Source of the DNA: Streptomyces sp. CB01201
Lineage (GTDB): Bacteria; Actinomycetota; Actinomycetes; Streptomycetales; Streptomycetaceae
Assembly (NCBI RefSeq): GCF_002803085.1
Contig: NZ_NNBJ01000001.1
Location: 310,001-374,000, forward strand
Length of the DNA: 64,000 bases
Direction of reading: 5' to 3'
A program made the position numbers and the translations under genes. Positions 8,688 through 17,323 of the stretch are shown here, in pieces. The notes beneath the pieces were generated by a model. That model saw only the letters and a program-made list of their open reading frames with translations. It ran no database searches and was not told the origin of the DNA. Within the stretch, counting starts at the first letter, position 1, and each line of letters starts with the position of its first letter.

Positions 8688-9035
8688 CTAGCAGTCGGGG
8701 ACGTGTCCCCACACGTCGACGTACGAGGCGCTGACCCAGCCGCGCGCGTTGCCCAGCCAGTACCACCAGTCGGTGCCGTTCACGTCCGTCCCGTACGTCT
8801 TGCACTCCACCCGGTCCCGGGCGCCCGGCGACAGACTGGTCACCACATCGGAGCGCAGCGTCGGGTCCTCCCGTACGTTCAGTTCGATGCGCGAGGTCAC
8901 GGTGCCCCACACAGGTCCGTCGTCACGGTGTGCCGGGGCCGCGGTGGCGGTGACCGCCAGGGCGACGCCGCTCGCGGAGAGACCGCAGGCGAGCAGGCCC
9001 GCGGTCAGTGCTCGACGGGTGCGTCCGGTGTGCAT
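8688..9035 (-). CDS. Small secreted bacterial SH3-domain protein
   Basis: A 115-residue exported protein. Residues 1-33 are a Sec signal peptide (RRALTAGLL core, cleavage near TATAAPA). The rest is one bacterial SH3 (SH3b) domain: GTVTSRIELNVREDPTLRSDVVTSLSPG is the classic SH3_3 opening, and WWYWLGNARGWVSASYVDV the closing half. Two cysteines, one mid-domain and one at the very C-terminus, could form a disulphide. Such stand-alone SH3b proteins usually bind cell-wall peptides, so a wall-associated role is likely but inferred. The gene reads as a single unit with its own hairpin behind it. Confidence 0.85.
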   Translation of the reverse strand: MHTGRTRRALTAGLLACGLSASGVALAVTATAAPAHRDDGPVWGTVTSRIELNVREDPTLRSDVVTSLSPGARDRVECKTYGTDVNGTDWWYWLGNARGWVSASYVDVWGHVPDC

Positions 9036-9155
9036 GAGCGACTCCCTTCGTCACTGCTGCCCCCTGGGATGCGCGGGCCGTCGCCGGCCGGCACCCCTCG
9101 ACGCGTCCCCTCCATCACACACCAGGCCCCCTGGGGGCGCGACCCGAGCGGCGGG

Positions 9156-9183
9156 GGCCCGGGATCCCCCGGGATCCCGGGCC
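9156..9183 (-). terminator. Hairpin terminator after sufS
   Basis: A perfect 13-bp stem, GGCCCGGGATCCC pairing with GGGATCCCGGGCC, with a nominal 2-nt loop. It sits 20 bp beyond the cysteine desulfurase stop, at the end of the encapsulin operon. Confidence 0.75.
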
Positions 9184-9202
9184 GACCGGCGGGCGGGCCG
9201 CG

Positions 9203-10471
9203 TCAGGGCGACTCGTGCAGGCGCAGCAGCGACGCCACCAGCTCGTCCACCTCCTCCGGGGTGTTGTACAGCGCGAAGGAGGCGCGGGCCGCCGACTCCA
9301 GGCCGTAGTGGGCGAGCGCCGGCTGCGCACAGTGGTGGCCGGCCCGGATCGCGATGCCGTCCCGGTCCAGCCAGGACGCGATGGCCGCCGGGGTGTGGCC
9401 CGCCATCGTGAAGGTGAGCACCGCGATACGGCCCGGCGCCGACCCCAGGATCTCCAGGCCCGGCACCATCGCCATCGCCTGCCGCGCGTACGCCGTCAGC
9501 TCGTTCTCGTACGCCGCGACCGCTCCGCGGTCGAAGGACGTGAACCAGTTCAGGGCGGCGAGCAGCCCGACCACGCCGGCGATGTTCCCGGTGCCGGCCT
9601 CCATGAGGTGGGGCACCGGGGCGAACGTGGTGCGCGCGAAGGACACCGAGTCGATCATGTTGCCGCCGCCCTGCCAGGGCCGCAGGCCCGCGAGGACCTC
9701 CGGCTTGACGTAGAGCGCGCCGATACCGGTGGGCGCGTACAGCTTGTGCCCGGAGAAGGCGTAGAAGTCCGCGTCGAGGCCGGTGACGTCAACGGGCAGG
9801 TGGGCCACCGCCTGTGCGCCGTCGACCAGCACCTTCGCCCCGTAGCGATGGGCGAGCGCGGTCATCTCGCGCACCGGCGGGACCGTGCCGAGTACGTTGG
9901 AGGCCTGGCTGACCGCGACGAGCCGGGTACGGCACGAGAGCAGGTCCGCGTAGGCGTCCTGGTCGATCTGCCCGTCCGGCAGGAGCGGCACCGGGACGAC
10001 ACGGGCCCGGGTCTCGCGCGCGATCAACTGCCAGGGGACGATGTCCGAATGGTGCTCCAGGACCGGCACGAGGATGTCGTCGCCGGGGCCCAGAAGGGCC
10101 CGCCCCCAGCTCTGCGCGACCAGGTTCACGGCCTCGGTCGTGCCCCGTACGAACACGATGGACTCGGGCGACGGCGCTCCCAGGAAGTCCGCGACGGCGG
10201 CCCGGCCCGCCTCGTACATCTCGGTGGCCTCGCGGGCCATGGTGTGCGCGCCGCGGTGGATGTTGGAGTTGGACGTGCCGTAGTAGCCGGCGATCGCCTC
10301 GATGACCTGGCGCGGCTTCTGCGTGGTGGCCGCGTTGTCCAGCCAGACCAGCGGGTGCCCGTTGACGGTGCGGTGCAGGATCGGGAAGTCCTTGCGCGCC
10401 GACTCCGGTGTGAATGCGCCCGGTTGGCGCCCGGGCGACGCGACCCGCTCCACAACCTCAGGAGTAGTCAT
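9203..10471 (-). CDS. sufS: SufS-type cysteine desulfurase, putative encapsulin cargo
   Basis: A 422-residue PLP enzyme that takes sulphur from cysteine as an enzyme-bound persulfide, giving alanine. Group II (SufS-like) marks are present: WLDNAATTQKPRQV at the front, EHHSDIVPW for PLP stacking, SQASNVLGT, the PLP lysine in FSGHKLYAPTGIG and the catalytic cysteine in IRAGHHCAQPAL. Its ATG lies inside the last codons of the encapsulin gene (14-nt overlap), so the two are coupled. Desulfurases are the known cargo of one large class of family 2 encapsulins, which fits. Those cargos usually carry a long disordered N-terminal loading region; here only about 25 residues precede the enzyme fold, so loading, if it occurs, must use a short peptide or another contact. 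Confidence 0.9.
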   Translation of the reverse strand: MTTPEVVERVASPGRQPGAFTPESARKDFPILHRTVNGHPLVWLDNAATTQKPRQVIEAIAGYYGTSNSNIHRGAHTMAREATEMYEAGRAAVADFLGAPSPESIVFVRGTTEAVNLVAQSWGRALLGPGDDILVPVLEHHSDIVPWQLIARETRARVVPVPLLPDGQIDQDAYADLLSCRTRLVAVSQASNVLGTVPPVREMTALAHRYGAKVLVDGAQAVAHLPVDVTGLDADFYAFSGHKLYAPTGIGALYVKPEVLAGLRPWQGGGNMIDSVSFARTTFAPVPHLMEAGTGNIAGVVGLLAALNWFTSFDRGAVAAYENELTAYARQAMAMVPGLEILGSAPGRIAVLTFTMAGHTPAAIASWLDRDGIAIRAGHHCAQPALAHYGLESAARASFALYNTPEEVDELVASLLRLHESP

Positions 10472-11855
10472 GGTAGTTGGACACCTCGACGTTCTGGAGC
10501 ACGGCGATCGCGTCCTCCACCAGGACGGCCGTGTTGAAGTACGCGGTCATCAGGTACGAGGTGATGCCCTTCTGGTCGACCCCCATGTTCCGCATGGACA
10601 GGCCGGGTTCGACCTCGTCGGGGACCGCGGCGGGCCGCAGCCCGACCACGCCCTGCTCGGCCTCGCCGATGCGCATCAGCAGGATCTCGGTGGTGCCGAT
10701 GGCTCCGCCGCCCGAGAAGCGGACCTTGTCGGAGGGCAGCAGCGGCACTCCGCGCCAGGTGAGCAGCGGGCTGCCGTACCGGCTGTCGGTCACCGGCGGC
10801 ACGCCCCGACGGGTGCATTCGCGGCCGAAGGCGGCGATCGCGCGGGGGTGTGCGACGAAGAAGCCGGGTTGCTTCCACACCCGGGCCAGCAGCTCGTCGA
10901 GGTCGTCCGGGGTCGGCGAACCGGTGCGGGACTGCACGCGCTGGCCCGCGGAGACGTTGTTCAGGAGGCCGAACTCGGGGTGGTTGAGCAGGGCAGCCTC
11001 CTGCCGCTCGCGCAGCGCCTGCACCGTCAGGTTGGACTGGGCGCGCGTCTGGTCGATCGGGCCGTTGTACAGGTCCGCGACCCGGGTGTGGATGCGCAAC
11101 ACCGTCTGGGCGAGCGTCATGTGGTACTCGCGCGGCGCGTCCTCGTAGTCCACATAGGTACCCGGCAGCTCGACCTCCCCGACGTGCCCGGAGCTGAGGT
11201 CGATGGGCGCCTCCGCGCCGGGCCGCACCCCGTCGCCCGAGGCGTACGCGTCCATCGCGGTACACAACTCGGGACTCCGGTCCGCGAGCCGGGCGAGGGC
11301 CGCCCGGTCGGCGCACAGGGCCGTGCCCGGGGTGAGCGCCTTGACGCGGTACGGCATCGGCTCGCCGCGGGTCCAGGAGTCGAGGCAGAAGAACTGGCCG
11401 TCGCCCACGACTTCGAGCAGCGCGTCCTCGCCGTACCGGCCGGTGACGCGCTTCTCCGCGCGGCCCTGCACCAGAACCCACAGCCGGTCCGCGGGATCCC
11501 CCTCCTGCACGAGCACCTGCCCGGCGTCGAACGTCACCGGGGTGAAGGCGCCGGCGAGTTCGCCCAGGAGGTCGTCCCCGGCGTCGCGCAAGTAGGGCAG
11601 CTCGCGCAGGTCGCCCGGCATGACGCACGGGGTGCCGTCCTCGTCGTACGTGCTGATCCGGTCGTCGCCCAGGACGAAGGACCGGCGGCGGTTGACGCGG
11701 TAGACCCCGGATTCGACGTCCACCCAGGGCAGCGCGCGCAGCAGATAGCGCGGGGTGATTCCGCGCATTTGCGGAACGGTCTTGGTGGCGGTGGCGAGTT
11801 GCCGCGCGGCGTCCGGGCCGAGACTCGACCGACCATTATTCACAGGAGTGTTCAC
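10458..11855 (-). CDS. Family 2B-type encapsulin shell protein with inserted cNMP-binding-like domain
   Basis: A 465-residue homologue of Streptomyces EshA, a virus-derived HK97-fold protein that self-assembles into a nanocompartment. The start is GTG 11855, 5 nt after GGAGG. Residues 1-88 carry the N-terminal arm (SLGPDAARQLATATKT, PRYLLRALPWVDVESGVYRVNRR). About 90-210 is a cyclic-nucleotide-binding-like insert (FDAGQVLVQEGDPADRLWVLVQG), which defines the 2B subtype. The rest completes the shell fold, ending SYLMTAYFNTAVLVEDAIAVLQNVEVSNYHDYS. The phosphate-binding cassette of the insert reads FFCLDSWTRGEPMPYRV, unlike the usual FGE-AL pattern, so ligand binding is uncertain. It leads an operon with the cysteine desulfurase, suggesting a sulphur-handling or sulphur-storing compartment. 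Confidence 0.9.
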   Translation of the reverse strand: MNTPVNNGRSSLGPDAARQLATATKTVPQMRGITPRYLLRALPWVDVESGVYRVNRRRSFVLGDDRISTYDEDGTPCVMPGDLRELPYLRDAGDDLLGELAGAFTPVTFDAGQVLVQEGDPADRLWVLVQGRAEKRVTGRYGEDALLEVVGDGQFFCLDSWTRGEPMPYRVKALTPGTALCADRAALARLADRSPELCTAMDAYASGDGVRPGAEAPIDLSSGHVGEVELPGTYVDYEDAPREYHMTLAQTVLRIHTRVADLYNGPIDQTRAQSNLTVQALRERQEAALLNHPEFGLLNNVSAGQRVQSRTGSPTPDDLDELLARVWKQPGFFVAHPRAIAAFGRECTRRGVPPVTDSRYGSPLLTWRGVPLLPSDKVRFSGGGAIGTTEILLMRIGEAEQGVVGLRPAAVPDEVEPGLSMRNMGVDQKGITSYLMTAYFNTAVLVEDAIAVLQNVEVSNYHDYS

Positions 11856-11966
11856 CAGTACCTCCACGTCGGGGTTGGACGACAACCGATCGTGTTCCTG
11901 GAATTTCGGAGCCACAAGGGGCATGTGCCCATGGCAGTCTTGAAAAGGCGCCGACGGGGCCATGAA

Positions 11967-11996
11967 AAACCGCCCCGACGCAGGTCGGGGCGGTTT
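11967..11996 (-). terminator. Hairpin terminator after the ROK gene
   Basis: A perfect 13-bp stem, AAACCGCCCCGAC pairing with GTCGGGGCGGTTT, around GCAG. On the minus strand it ends in a run of five T, a classic intrinsic terminator, separating the ROK gene from the encapsulin operon. Confidence 0.85.
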
Positions 11997-12123
11997 GGGT
12001 GCATCGCAGAACAGACGCAATTCAAACTGACTGAACGGCTATTACATCCTAAAAGCACGACTTATGGGAATGCCCATTCCGGTCGAATGAGGAGATCGAC
12101 GGCGTGAATTCGACGAACGCGGG

Positions 12124-13437
12124 TCAGCGGGCCGCCCGCTCCTCCACAGCGGTGCGCCAGGCCGCCTTTTCCGCGGGTGTTTCCTGTTCGGTCGCGGGGG
12201 CGCGCCGGCCGCCGCGGGCGAAGAAGCCGGCCAGCGGCAGGGTGGCCGCGCCCACGGTGACGGCGTCCGGGCCGAGCCGGCCGAGTTCGATGGTGACCCG
12301 CTCGGCCGGGTGGCGCAGTGCGTAGGCGGTGGCGTGCCGGCGTACCGACTCCAGGATGTGCGGGCCGAGTTGGAGTCCGGCCCAGCCGCCGATCAGAATG
12401 CGCTCCGGGTTGTAGAGGTTGATCAGATCGGACAGCCCGGCGCCCAGGTACTCGGCGGTCTCCTCGATCACCCCGAGCGCGACCGGACTCGCGGCGACGC
12501 CCGGGTCCGTGGGGTAGGCGGCGGCGAGGAGGGCGGTCACCGCGGTCTCCTCCCCGGTGTCGGGGGGCAGTTGGGCCCCCGCCTCGCGCCAGCGCTGGAT
12601 GAGGGCCTCGGCGCCCGCGTACGCCTCCAGGCAGCCGAGCGCGCCGCACCGGCAGCGGCGGCCGCGTACGTGCACGGTGGTGTGGCCCCATTCGGCGGCG
12701 CTGCTGTGCGCGCCTCCGTAGATCGCGCCGCCCGAGATGATGCAGGCGCCGACACCCGAGCCGAACAGGACGATCGCCGCGTCGGAGGCCCCCCGGCCGC
12801 CGCCGAACCACAGCTCGGCCTGCCCCAGCGTCTTGGTGCCGTTCTCGATGAAGTAGCGCGTATCGGCGGGAAGTCGCAGGCTTTCGCGCAGCAGGGACTC
12901 CAGCGGCACCGCGTCCCAGCCGATGGTCTGGCCGTGCACCACGGCCCCGTCGGGGGAGCTGCGGTCGACGATGCCCGGCACGCCGACACCCACGCCGAGC
13001 AGGCGGGCCGGATCCAGACCGCTCTCGTGCAGCACGGCCGCGACGCCCTCGCGGATGTGGCCCACGATGTGGTCGACGTCGTAGCCGCCCGCGTCCAACG
13101 ACAGCTCCACGCGGGCGAGTTCACGCAGGACCAGGTCGAACAGCTCGACCCTGACCCGGGTCTCGCCGACGTCCACGCCGATGAGGTGGCCGCAGCCGGG
13201 GGCGACCCGGAGCAGGGTCCGGGGCCGCCCGCCGTCGGAGTCCACCACCCCGGCGTCCTCAAGGAGGCCGTCCGCGACGAGTTCGGCGACGACGTTGCTG
13301 ACGGATCCTGAACTCAGTCCGGTGGCGGGCCCCAGTGCCTGGCGGCTCATCGGCCCGTCGAAGTACAACCGCCGCAGCACCGCGCTGCGGTTGTCCCGGC
13401 GCAGGTCGCGGACGGTCCTTCTGTTCGGTGTGGCCAT
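12124..13437 (-). CDS. ROK-family transcriptional regulator
   Basis: A 437-residue repressor of the NagC/Mlc type. The start ATG follows GGAGGGAG by 4 nt. Residues 10-70 are a winged helix-turn-helix (RRDNRSAVLRRLYFDGPMSRQALGPATGLSSGSVSNVVAELVADG). From 80 on is an actin-like sugar-kinase fold with GVDVGETRVRVELFDL for phosphate, VGVPGIVDRSS, and the ROK zinc site CRCGALGCLEAYAG. It probably senses a sugar or sugar phosphate. Its target is not certain; no sugar operon adjoins it, and its own promoter region around 13501-13525 contains an AT-rich inverted pair, CTTAA...TTAAG, that may be an operator. A terminator follows the gene. Confidence 0.9.
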   Translation of the reverse strand: MATPNRRTVRDLRRDNRSAVLRRLYFDGPMSRQALGPATGLSSGSVSNVVAELVADGLLEDAGVVDSDGGRPRTLLRVAPGCGHLIGVDVGETRVRVELFDLVLRELARVELSLDAGGYDVDHIVGHIREGVAAVLHESGLDPARLLGVGVGVPGIVDRSSPDGAVVHGQTIGWDAVPLESLLRESLRLPADTRYFIENGTKTLGQAELWFGGGRGASDAAIVLFGSGVGACIISGGAIYGGAHSSAAEWGHTTVHVRGRRCRCGALGCLEAYAGAEALIQRWREAGAQLPPDTGEETAVTALLAAAYPTDPGVAASPVALGVIEETAEYLGAGLSDLINLYNPERILIGGWAGLQLGPHILESVRRHATAYALRHPAERVTIELGRLGPDAVTVGAATLPLAGFFARGGRRAPATEQETPAEKAAWRTAVEERAAR

Positions 13438-13599
13438 GTGGCTCCCTCCCTGCGTGCAACATACCGGTGCGAGAGCCCGTGCCGCGCCCTTGTCCCTGGT
13501 CTTAACTCATGCCCTAAATTAAGCCATGAGGTTGAAGGGCGCGTGCGAAGGGCGGCGAACTCGTACCGAAGGCCGCATGCGTGGGGGGCGCGGGACCTG

Positions 13600-14064
13600 T
13601 CAGGCCAGATGTGCCACGAGGCGCTCCAGGAAGGCCTGCTGGCCCTTGATGAGCAGCGGGGCCGCGGCCCCGGGGGACAGCCAGGCGAAGCGGTCCATCT
13701 CCGGGAACTCGCACAGGGTGCCCGAGCCGCGCGGCCACTCCATGGTGAACGTGCCCGGCACCACGTCCGCCGGATCCAGGTCCCCCGCCACCGCCCACGC
13801 CGTCACGGTCTTCCCGGAGCGCTGCACGATCTCGCCCAGCGGCACCCAGGCACCCTCGGGCGCGGGAAGGCCCAGCTCCTCCTCGAACTCGCGCCGGGCC
13901 GCCGCCTCGGGCCGCTCCTCGGGGCCGTACTCACCCTTGGGGATCGACCAGGACCCGGCGTCGCGTCCCGAGTGGAACGGCCCGCCCATGTGCCCGACCA
14001 GCACTTCGAGCCCGCCCGCCACCCCGCGGTACACCAGCAGCCCCGCGCTGCGCTTTCCTGCCAT
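13600..14064 (-). CDS. Nudix hydrolase
   Basis: A 154-residue pyrophosphohydrolase of the kind with MAGKRSAGLLVYR at the front. The start chosen is the ATG at 14064, which places the first beta strand right after the initiator; an ATG 12 codons upstream is possible. The Nudix box runs GEYGPEERPEAAARREFEEELGL near residues 50-72, with Gly, Arg-Glu, Glu-Glu and Gly in the required spacing for metal binding. The preceding WSIPKGE is the usual lead-in. This subgroup (about 150 residues with FPEMDRFAWLSP towards the end) commonly acts on nucleotide diphosphates, but the substrate is not determinable. Neighbours give no pathway clue. Confidence 0.9.
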   Translation of the reverse strand: MAGKRSAGLLVYRGVAGGLEVLVGHMGGPFHSGRDAGSWSIPKGEYGPEERPEAAARREFEEELGLPAPEGAWVPLGEIVQRSGKTVTAWAVAGDLDPADVVPGTFTMEWPRGSGTLCEFPEMDRFAWLSPGAAAPLLIKGQQAFLERLVAHLA

Positions 14065-14148
14065 GCCGCCAGTCTGCGGGCCCGGCCCGCTCGGCGCCAT
14101 GGGGCGGAGGTGCCGGCGTGGCGATCGTACGTCCTGGCGCCGTGCCGG

Positions 14149-14592
14149 CTAGGACCGCACGTCCCGGGCCGGGGTTTCCGGCCCGGTCCCGGGGCCGGAG
14201 TTCTCCGAGCGCTCGGCCGACACGGCGAGCGTGAAGGAGTGGCCGGCCGGGTCGGCGTAGACGCGTTCGTCGCGCGGCCCGTTGTTGTCCTTGGTGTCGA
14301 CGGGCATGCCGCCAAGGGTGATCACCTCGCGCTCGGCGGCGTCCATGTCGCCGAGCGCCACGACGATCCTGAGGTGCGCCTGCTGCGAGTCCTCGGGGCG
14401 CGGCCAGCTCGGCGGCGCGTACCCGTGGTCGCGGCGGATCGCCAGATGGACGCCGTCGCCGCCGATCACCTCGACGAAGTCCGGGTTCTCGGCGGTACGA
14501 GTCTCGCCGCCGAGCAACTGCGCGTAGAACTCGGCGAGTTCGACGGGCTCGGCACAGTCCAGTACGAGGATGCTGGTCTTGGGTACGCTCAT
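14149..14592 (-). CDS. VOC (glyoxalase/bleomycin-resistance) family protein
   Basis: A 147-residue protein with two beta-alpha-beta-beta-beta modules. It opens SILVLDCAEPVELAEFYAQLLGGE, the standard VOC start, and ends its second module with VYADPAGHSFTLAV, containing the usual metal or substrate-side residues. HLAIRRDHGYAPPSWPRPEDSQQAHLRIVV matches the Glyoxalase_6 subgroup. The last 15 residues are a disordered tail. The gene begins 29 bp after the GNAT gene stop and is probably cotranscribed with it. Actual substrate unknown. Confidence 0.85.
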   Translation of the reverse strand: MSVPKTSILVLDCAEPVELAEFYAQLLGGETRTAENPDFVEVIGGDGVHLAIRRDHGYAPPSWPRPEDSQQAHLRIVVALGDMDAAEREVITLGGMPVDTKDNNGPRDERVYADPAGHSFTLAVSAERSENSGPGTGPETPARDVRS

Positions 14593-14621
14593 GCCGGACG
14601 AGTTCCCCCGCCGGGCCCCGC

Positions 14622-15425
14622 CTAACCGGCGCGGGCGGGGCCCCGGCACTCGTCCGGCGCACGGTCGCCGTCCGTGACCGCCGCGCCGCTCGCGTAGTGC
14701 ACGTACTCGCGCACCAGCCGGAACCCGGCCGTCCAGGCCAGCAGCCGGCTCGGCCGGTCGTGGCGGGAGCAGGTCCAGCTCACCCCGCGCCCCCGGGCCG
14801 TGATGTCGCGGCTCAGCGCCAGCACGCAGTGCGGGGCGAGCCGCTGGTGGCGCCGGCCGGGAGCGGTGAACACGGCGATGTCCTCGTAGGCGGCACCCCG
14901 GAAGTACGTGCAGGCGAGGGCCAGCAGTCTCTCCTGGCGGAAGGCTCCCCAGGCGTGCCCGGACCGGGCGAGGCCGGAGGGCCCGCCCCAACTCGCGTGG
15001 ATCCAGGCCGAGTCGGCGGGAAGGGCGGCCAGTGCGGGCGCGTCCGAGGAGGTGAGCGGACGGATCGTCACGGTACGCGGCGGGCGCGGGGGAGCCGCGG
15101 GTTGCTGGCGCACATAGACCATCCGCTCGCGCGGCACCACCTGGTCGAAGGCGTCGGCGAGGAACGGCAGGAACGAGGCGGGCGCGTCGATGCGGCGATG
15201 GGCCAGCGGTGTGAGGTCCCCCGGTTCGAGGGAGTCCGGGTCGCCGCGCAGCAGCACATGGCGCGCACAGTCCAGGGCGAGCACGCGCGGACGCCCGGCA
15301 CGGTCGGCCAGGGCGTGCCCGTTCCCGGTGGTCAGTACGTGCTCGGCCAGCGCCGAGGGGCCGGGTTCCGTGGCGTCCAACTGGGCCACAAGTGAGGCGA
15401 GTTGGGGTAAGGCGAGTTCGATCAC
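14622..15425 (-). CDS. GNAT-family N-acetyltransferase
   Basis: A 267-residue protein starting with GTG 15425, 7 nt after GGAG. The N-terminal 120 residues are a variable domain; the C-terminal half has the acetyl-CoA fold: TVTIRPLTSSDAPALAALP, SGHAWGAFRQERLLALACTYF, then EDIAVFTAPGRRHQRLAPHCVLALSRDI, in which the pyrophosphate-binding turn Q/R-xx-G/A is present but relaxed, and DRPSRLLAWTAGFRLVREYVHYASG at the end. This layout is that of the GNAT_acetyltran (PF12746-like) group. Acceptor unknown. Confidence 0.75.
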   Translation of the reverse strand: MIELALPQLASLVAQLDATEPGPSALAEHVLTTGNGHALADRAGRPRVLALDCARHVLLRGDPDSLEPGDLTPLAHRRIDAPASFLPFLADAFDQVVPRERMVYVRQQPAAPPRPPRTVTIRPLTSSDAPALAALPADSAWIHASWGGPSGLARSGHAWGAFRQERLLALACTYFRGAAYEDIAVFTAPGRRHQRLAPHCVLALSRDITARGRGVSWTCSRHDRPSRLLAWTAGFRLVREYVHYASGAAVTDGDRAPDECRGPARAG

Positions 15426-15982
15426 GTCGGGCTCCGTTCCGGTGGCGGGAGGTCGGGCCCCGGGCCCGGCGAGCGGTGCGGCAGGCAGGGGTCCGAGGTG
15501 CTGCGCACGGGGGTGCGGTGCGGGCTGTGCGGTGCGGCGCGCTGCGGTTGGGCGGCCGCCTTTGCTTGTGCTTTGCCGTGAGGGATGAGTACCCCGTGCG
15601 CGGCGAGGTAAGGGCGCGGCCTCCTCGGGATCCGGTGCGTCACGCCGCGCGGTCCCGCCGGGGAGACGGCCCCGACGGGACCGCGCGGCGCCCTGGCAGG
15701 CAAGGAAAGCAGGTCCCGGGCGTCCCCGGCGTCAGCATCGCGTCAGTGTGTGCCCGCTTCCCGTCAGCGTGGCGTCAGGACGCCGGGCGGTCGGGGCGCC
15801 CGGGCGTAGCGTCGCCGACGTGCCCCGGCCCGCCTCCCCGTGCCGGGGCCGCCCCACCCACCGCGCGGATCCTCCAGAAGGCATCCATGGCACGGCCCGC
15901 CGGTGCGGCGACGACCCCGACCCCGGGGAACGCCGCGCCGGCGGGCCCACGCGGTGGATCGCCCGACAAGGAGCACCTGGCC
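15426..15982. other. Divergent intergenic region, GNAT / lysA
   Basis: A 557-bp gap between divergent genes. It holds a very strong hairpin at 15644-15689 and no convincing gene. The lysA transcript could carry a long leader. Confidence 0.5.
15644..15689. terminator. Long GC-rich hairpin in the lysA leader region
   Basis: A 14-bp perfect stem (GCCGCGCGGTCCCG pairing with CGGGACCGCGCGGC) extended inward by 5 bp after one mismatch, loop AGACGG. It is about 290 bp before lysA and 220 bp before the GNAT start, so it could be an attenuator, an insulator or a terminator of an unseen small RNA. Confidence 0.5.
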
Positions 15983-17323
15983 ATGACCACCATGAACCTG
16001 CCGGCCGCCGCCCCCGCCCACACCACGGACGACCTTTCCGTGTGGCCGGCCTCCACCTCCCGGCTCGGCCACGGCGGACTCGCGGTGGGCGCCGTCGCGC
16101 TCACCGAGATCGCCGAACGCTTCGGCACACCCGCCTATGTGCTGGACGAGGGCGAGGTGCGCGAACGCTGCCGCACCTATCGCAGCGCCTTCCCCGAGGC
16201 CGAAGTCCTCTACGCCGCCAAGGCGTTCCTGTGCCGGGCCATCGCCCACTGGGTGCGGGACGAGGGACTCGGCCTCGATGTGTGCTCGGCCGGCGAACTC
16301 GAACTCGCCGTCACCGCCGGGTTCCCGGCCGACCGCATCGTGCTGCACGGCAACGCCAAGTCCCCGCACGACATCGAGGCCGCGCTGCGCCTCGGCGTGG
16401 GGCGGATCGTCATCGACAGCCCCTCCGAGATCGCCCGGCTGGCGGCGGCGGTCGGACCGGGCGGCCACCAGAAGGTGATGCTCCGGGTGGTGCCCGGCAT
16501 CAGCGCGGGCGGCCACGACAAGATCCGTACCGGCACCGACGACCAGAAGTTCGGCCTCTCCCTCACCGACGGCCATGCCCAGCACGCCATCGCCCGCATC
16601 CTGGGGCAACCGCAGCTCGAACTGACCGGCCTGCACTGCCATTTGGGCTCACAGATCACCACCGTCAAGCCCTATCTGTCGGCGGTGCGCCGCATGGTCG
16701 GCCTGATGGCCCGCATCCGCGACACCCACGGCGTGGTGCTGCCCGAGCTGGACATGGGCGGCGGTCACGGCGTCGCCTACCGCCCCGGCGAGGACGCGCT
16801 GGACATCACGGCGCTGGCCCGCCGGATGCGTACCGAACTCGTCGAGAGCTGCGCGGCGGCCTCGCTCACGGTGCCCCGGCTGCTCGTCGAGCCGGGCCGC
16901 GCCGTGGTGGGGCCGGCCGGTGTCGCGCTGTACCGGGTGCTCGCGGTCAAGCGCACCGGCGACAACCTCTTCGTCGCGGTCGACGGCGGGATGAGCGACA
17001 ACCCGCGACCCGCCCTGTACGGAGTGCGGTACGCGCCCCGCCTCATCGGGCGGGCGGCGACCGCCGAGCCCCGCAGGGCGACCGTCGTGGGACGGCACTG
17101 CGAGGCGGGCGACGTCCTGGCCGCGGCGGTGGACCTGCCGGGCGACATCCACCCCGGGGACCTGCTGGCCGTGCCGGTCGCCGGCGCCTACCAGCTGTCG
17201 ATGGCGTCCGGCTACAACATGGTGGGACGCCCCCCGGTGGTCGCCGTCGCCGACGGCCACGCCCGGCTCCTGGTGCGCCGCGAGTCGCTCGACGACTTCC
17301 GCAGCCGCGACGTCGGGCTGTGA
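15983..17323 (+). CDS. lysA: Diaminopimelate decarboxylase
   Basis: A 446-residue fold-type III PLP decarboxylase that makes lysine from meso-diaminopimelate, the last step of lysine synthesis. The ATG at 15983 follows AAGGAG by 9 nt. Motifs: the PLP lysine in YAAKAFLCRAI near residue 79, CSAGELELAVTAGFPADRIVLHGNAKS, the PLP-side HCHLGSQI, GGGHGVAY, LLVEPGRAVVGPAG, and AVDGGMSDNPRPALYG with the C-terminal barrel ending in SGYNMVGRPPVVAVADG. All catalytic pieces are present. It stands alone rather than beside homoserine-pathway genes, so it may be a second copy or feed a secondary pathway; that is inference. Confidence 0.9.
   Translation: MTTMNLPAAAPAHTTDDLSVWPASTSRLGHGGLAVGAVALTEIAERFGTPAYVLDEGEVRERCRTYRSAFPEAEVLYAAKAFLCRAIAHWVRDEGLGLDVCSAGELELAVTAGFPADRIVLHGNAKSPHDIEAALRLGVGRIVIDSPSEIARLAAAVGPGGHQKVMLRVVPGISAGGHDKIRTGTDDQKFGLSLTDGHAQHAIARILGQPQLELTGLHCHLGSQITTVKPYLSAVRRMVGLMARIRDTHGVVLPELDMGGGHGVAYRPGEDALDITALARRMRTELVESCAAASLTVPRLLVEPGRAVVGPAGVALYRVLAVKRTGDNLFVAVDGGMSDNPRPALYGVRYAPRLIGRAATAEPRRATVVGRHCEAGDVLAAAVDLPGDIHPGDLLAVPVAGAYQLSMASGYNMVGRPPVVAVADGHARLLVRRESLDDFRSRDVGL

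Noticed and set aside
15422..15703. Possible 93-residue minus-strand gene in the lysA/GNAT gap
   Set aside because: Pro/Arg/His-rich, overlaps the GNAT start, no motif; treated as non-coding.
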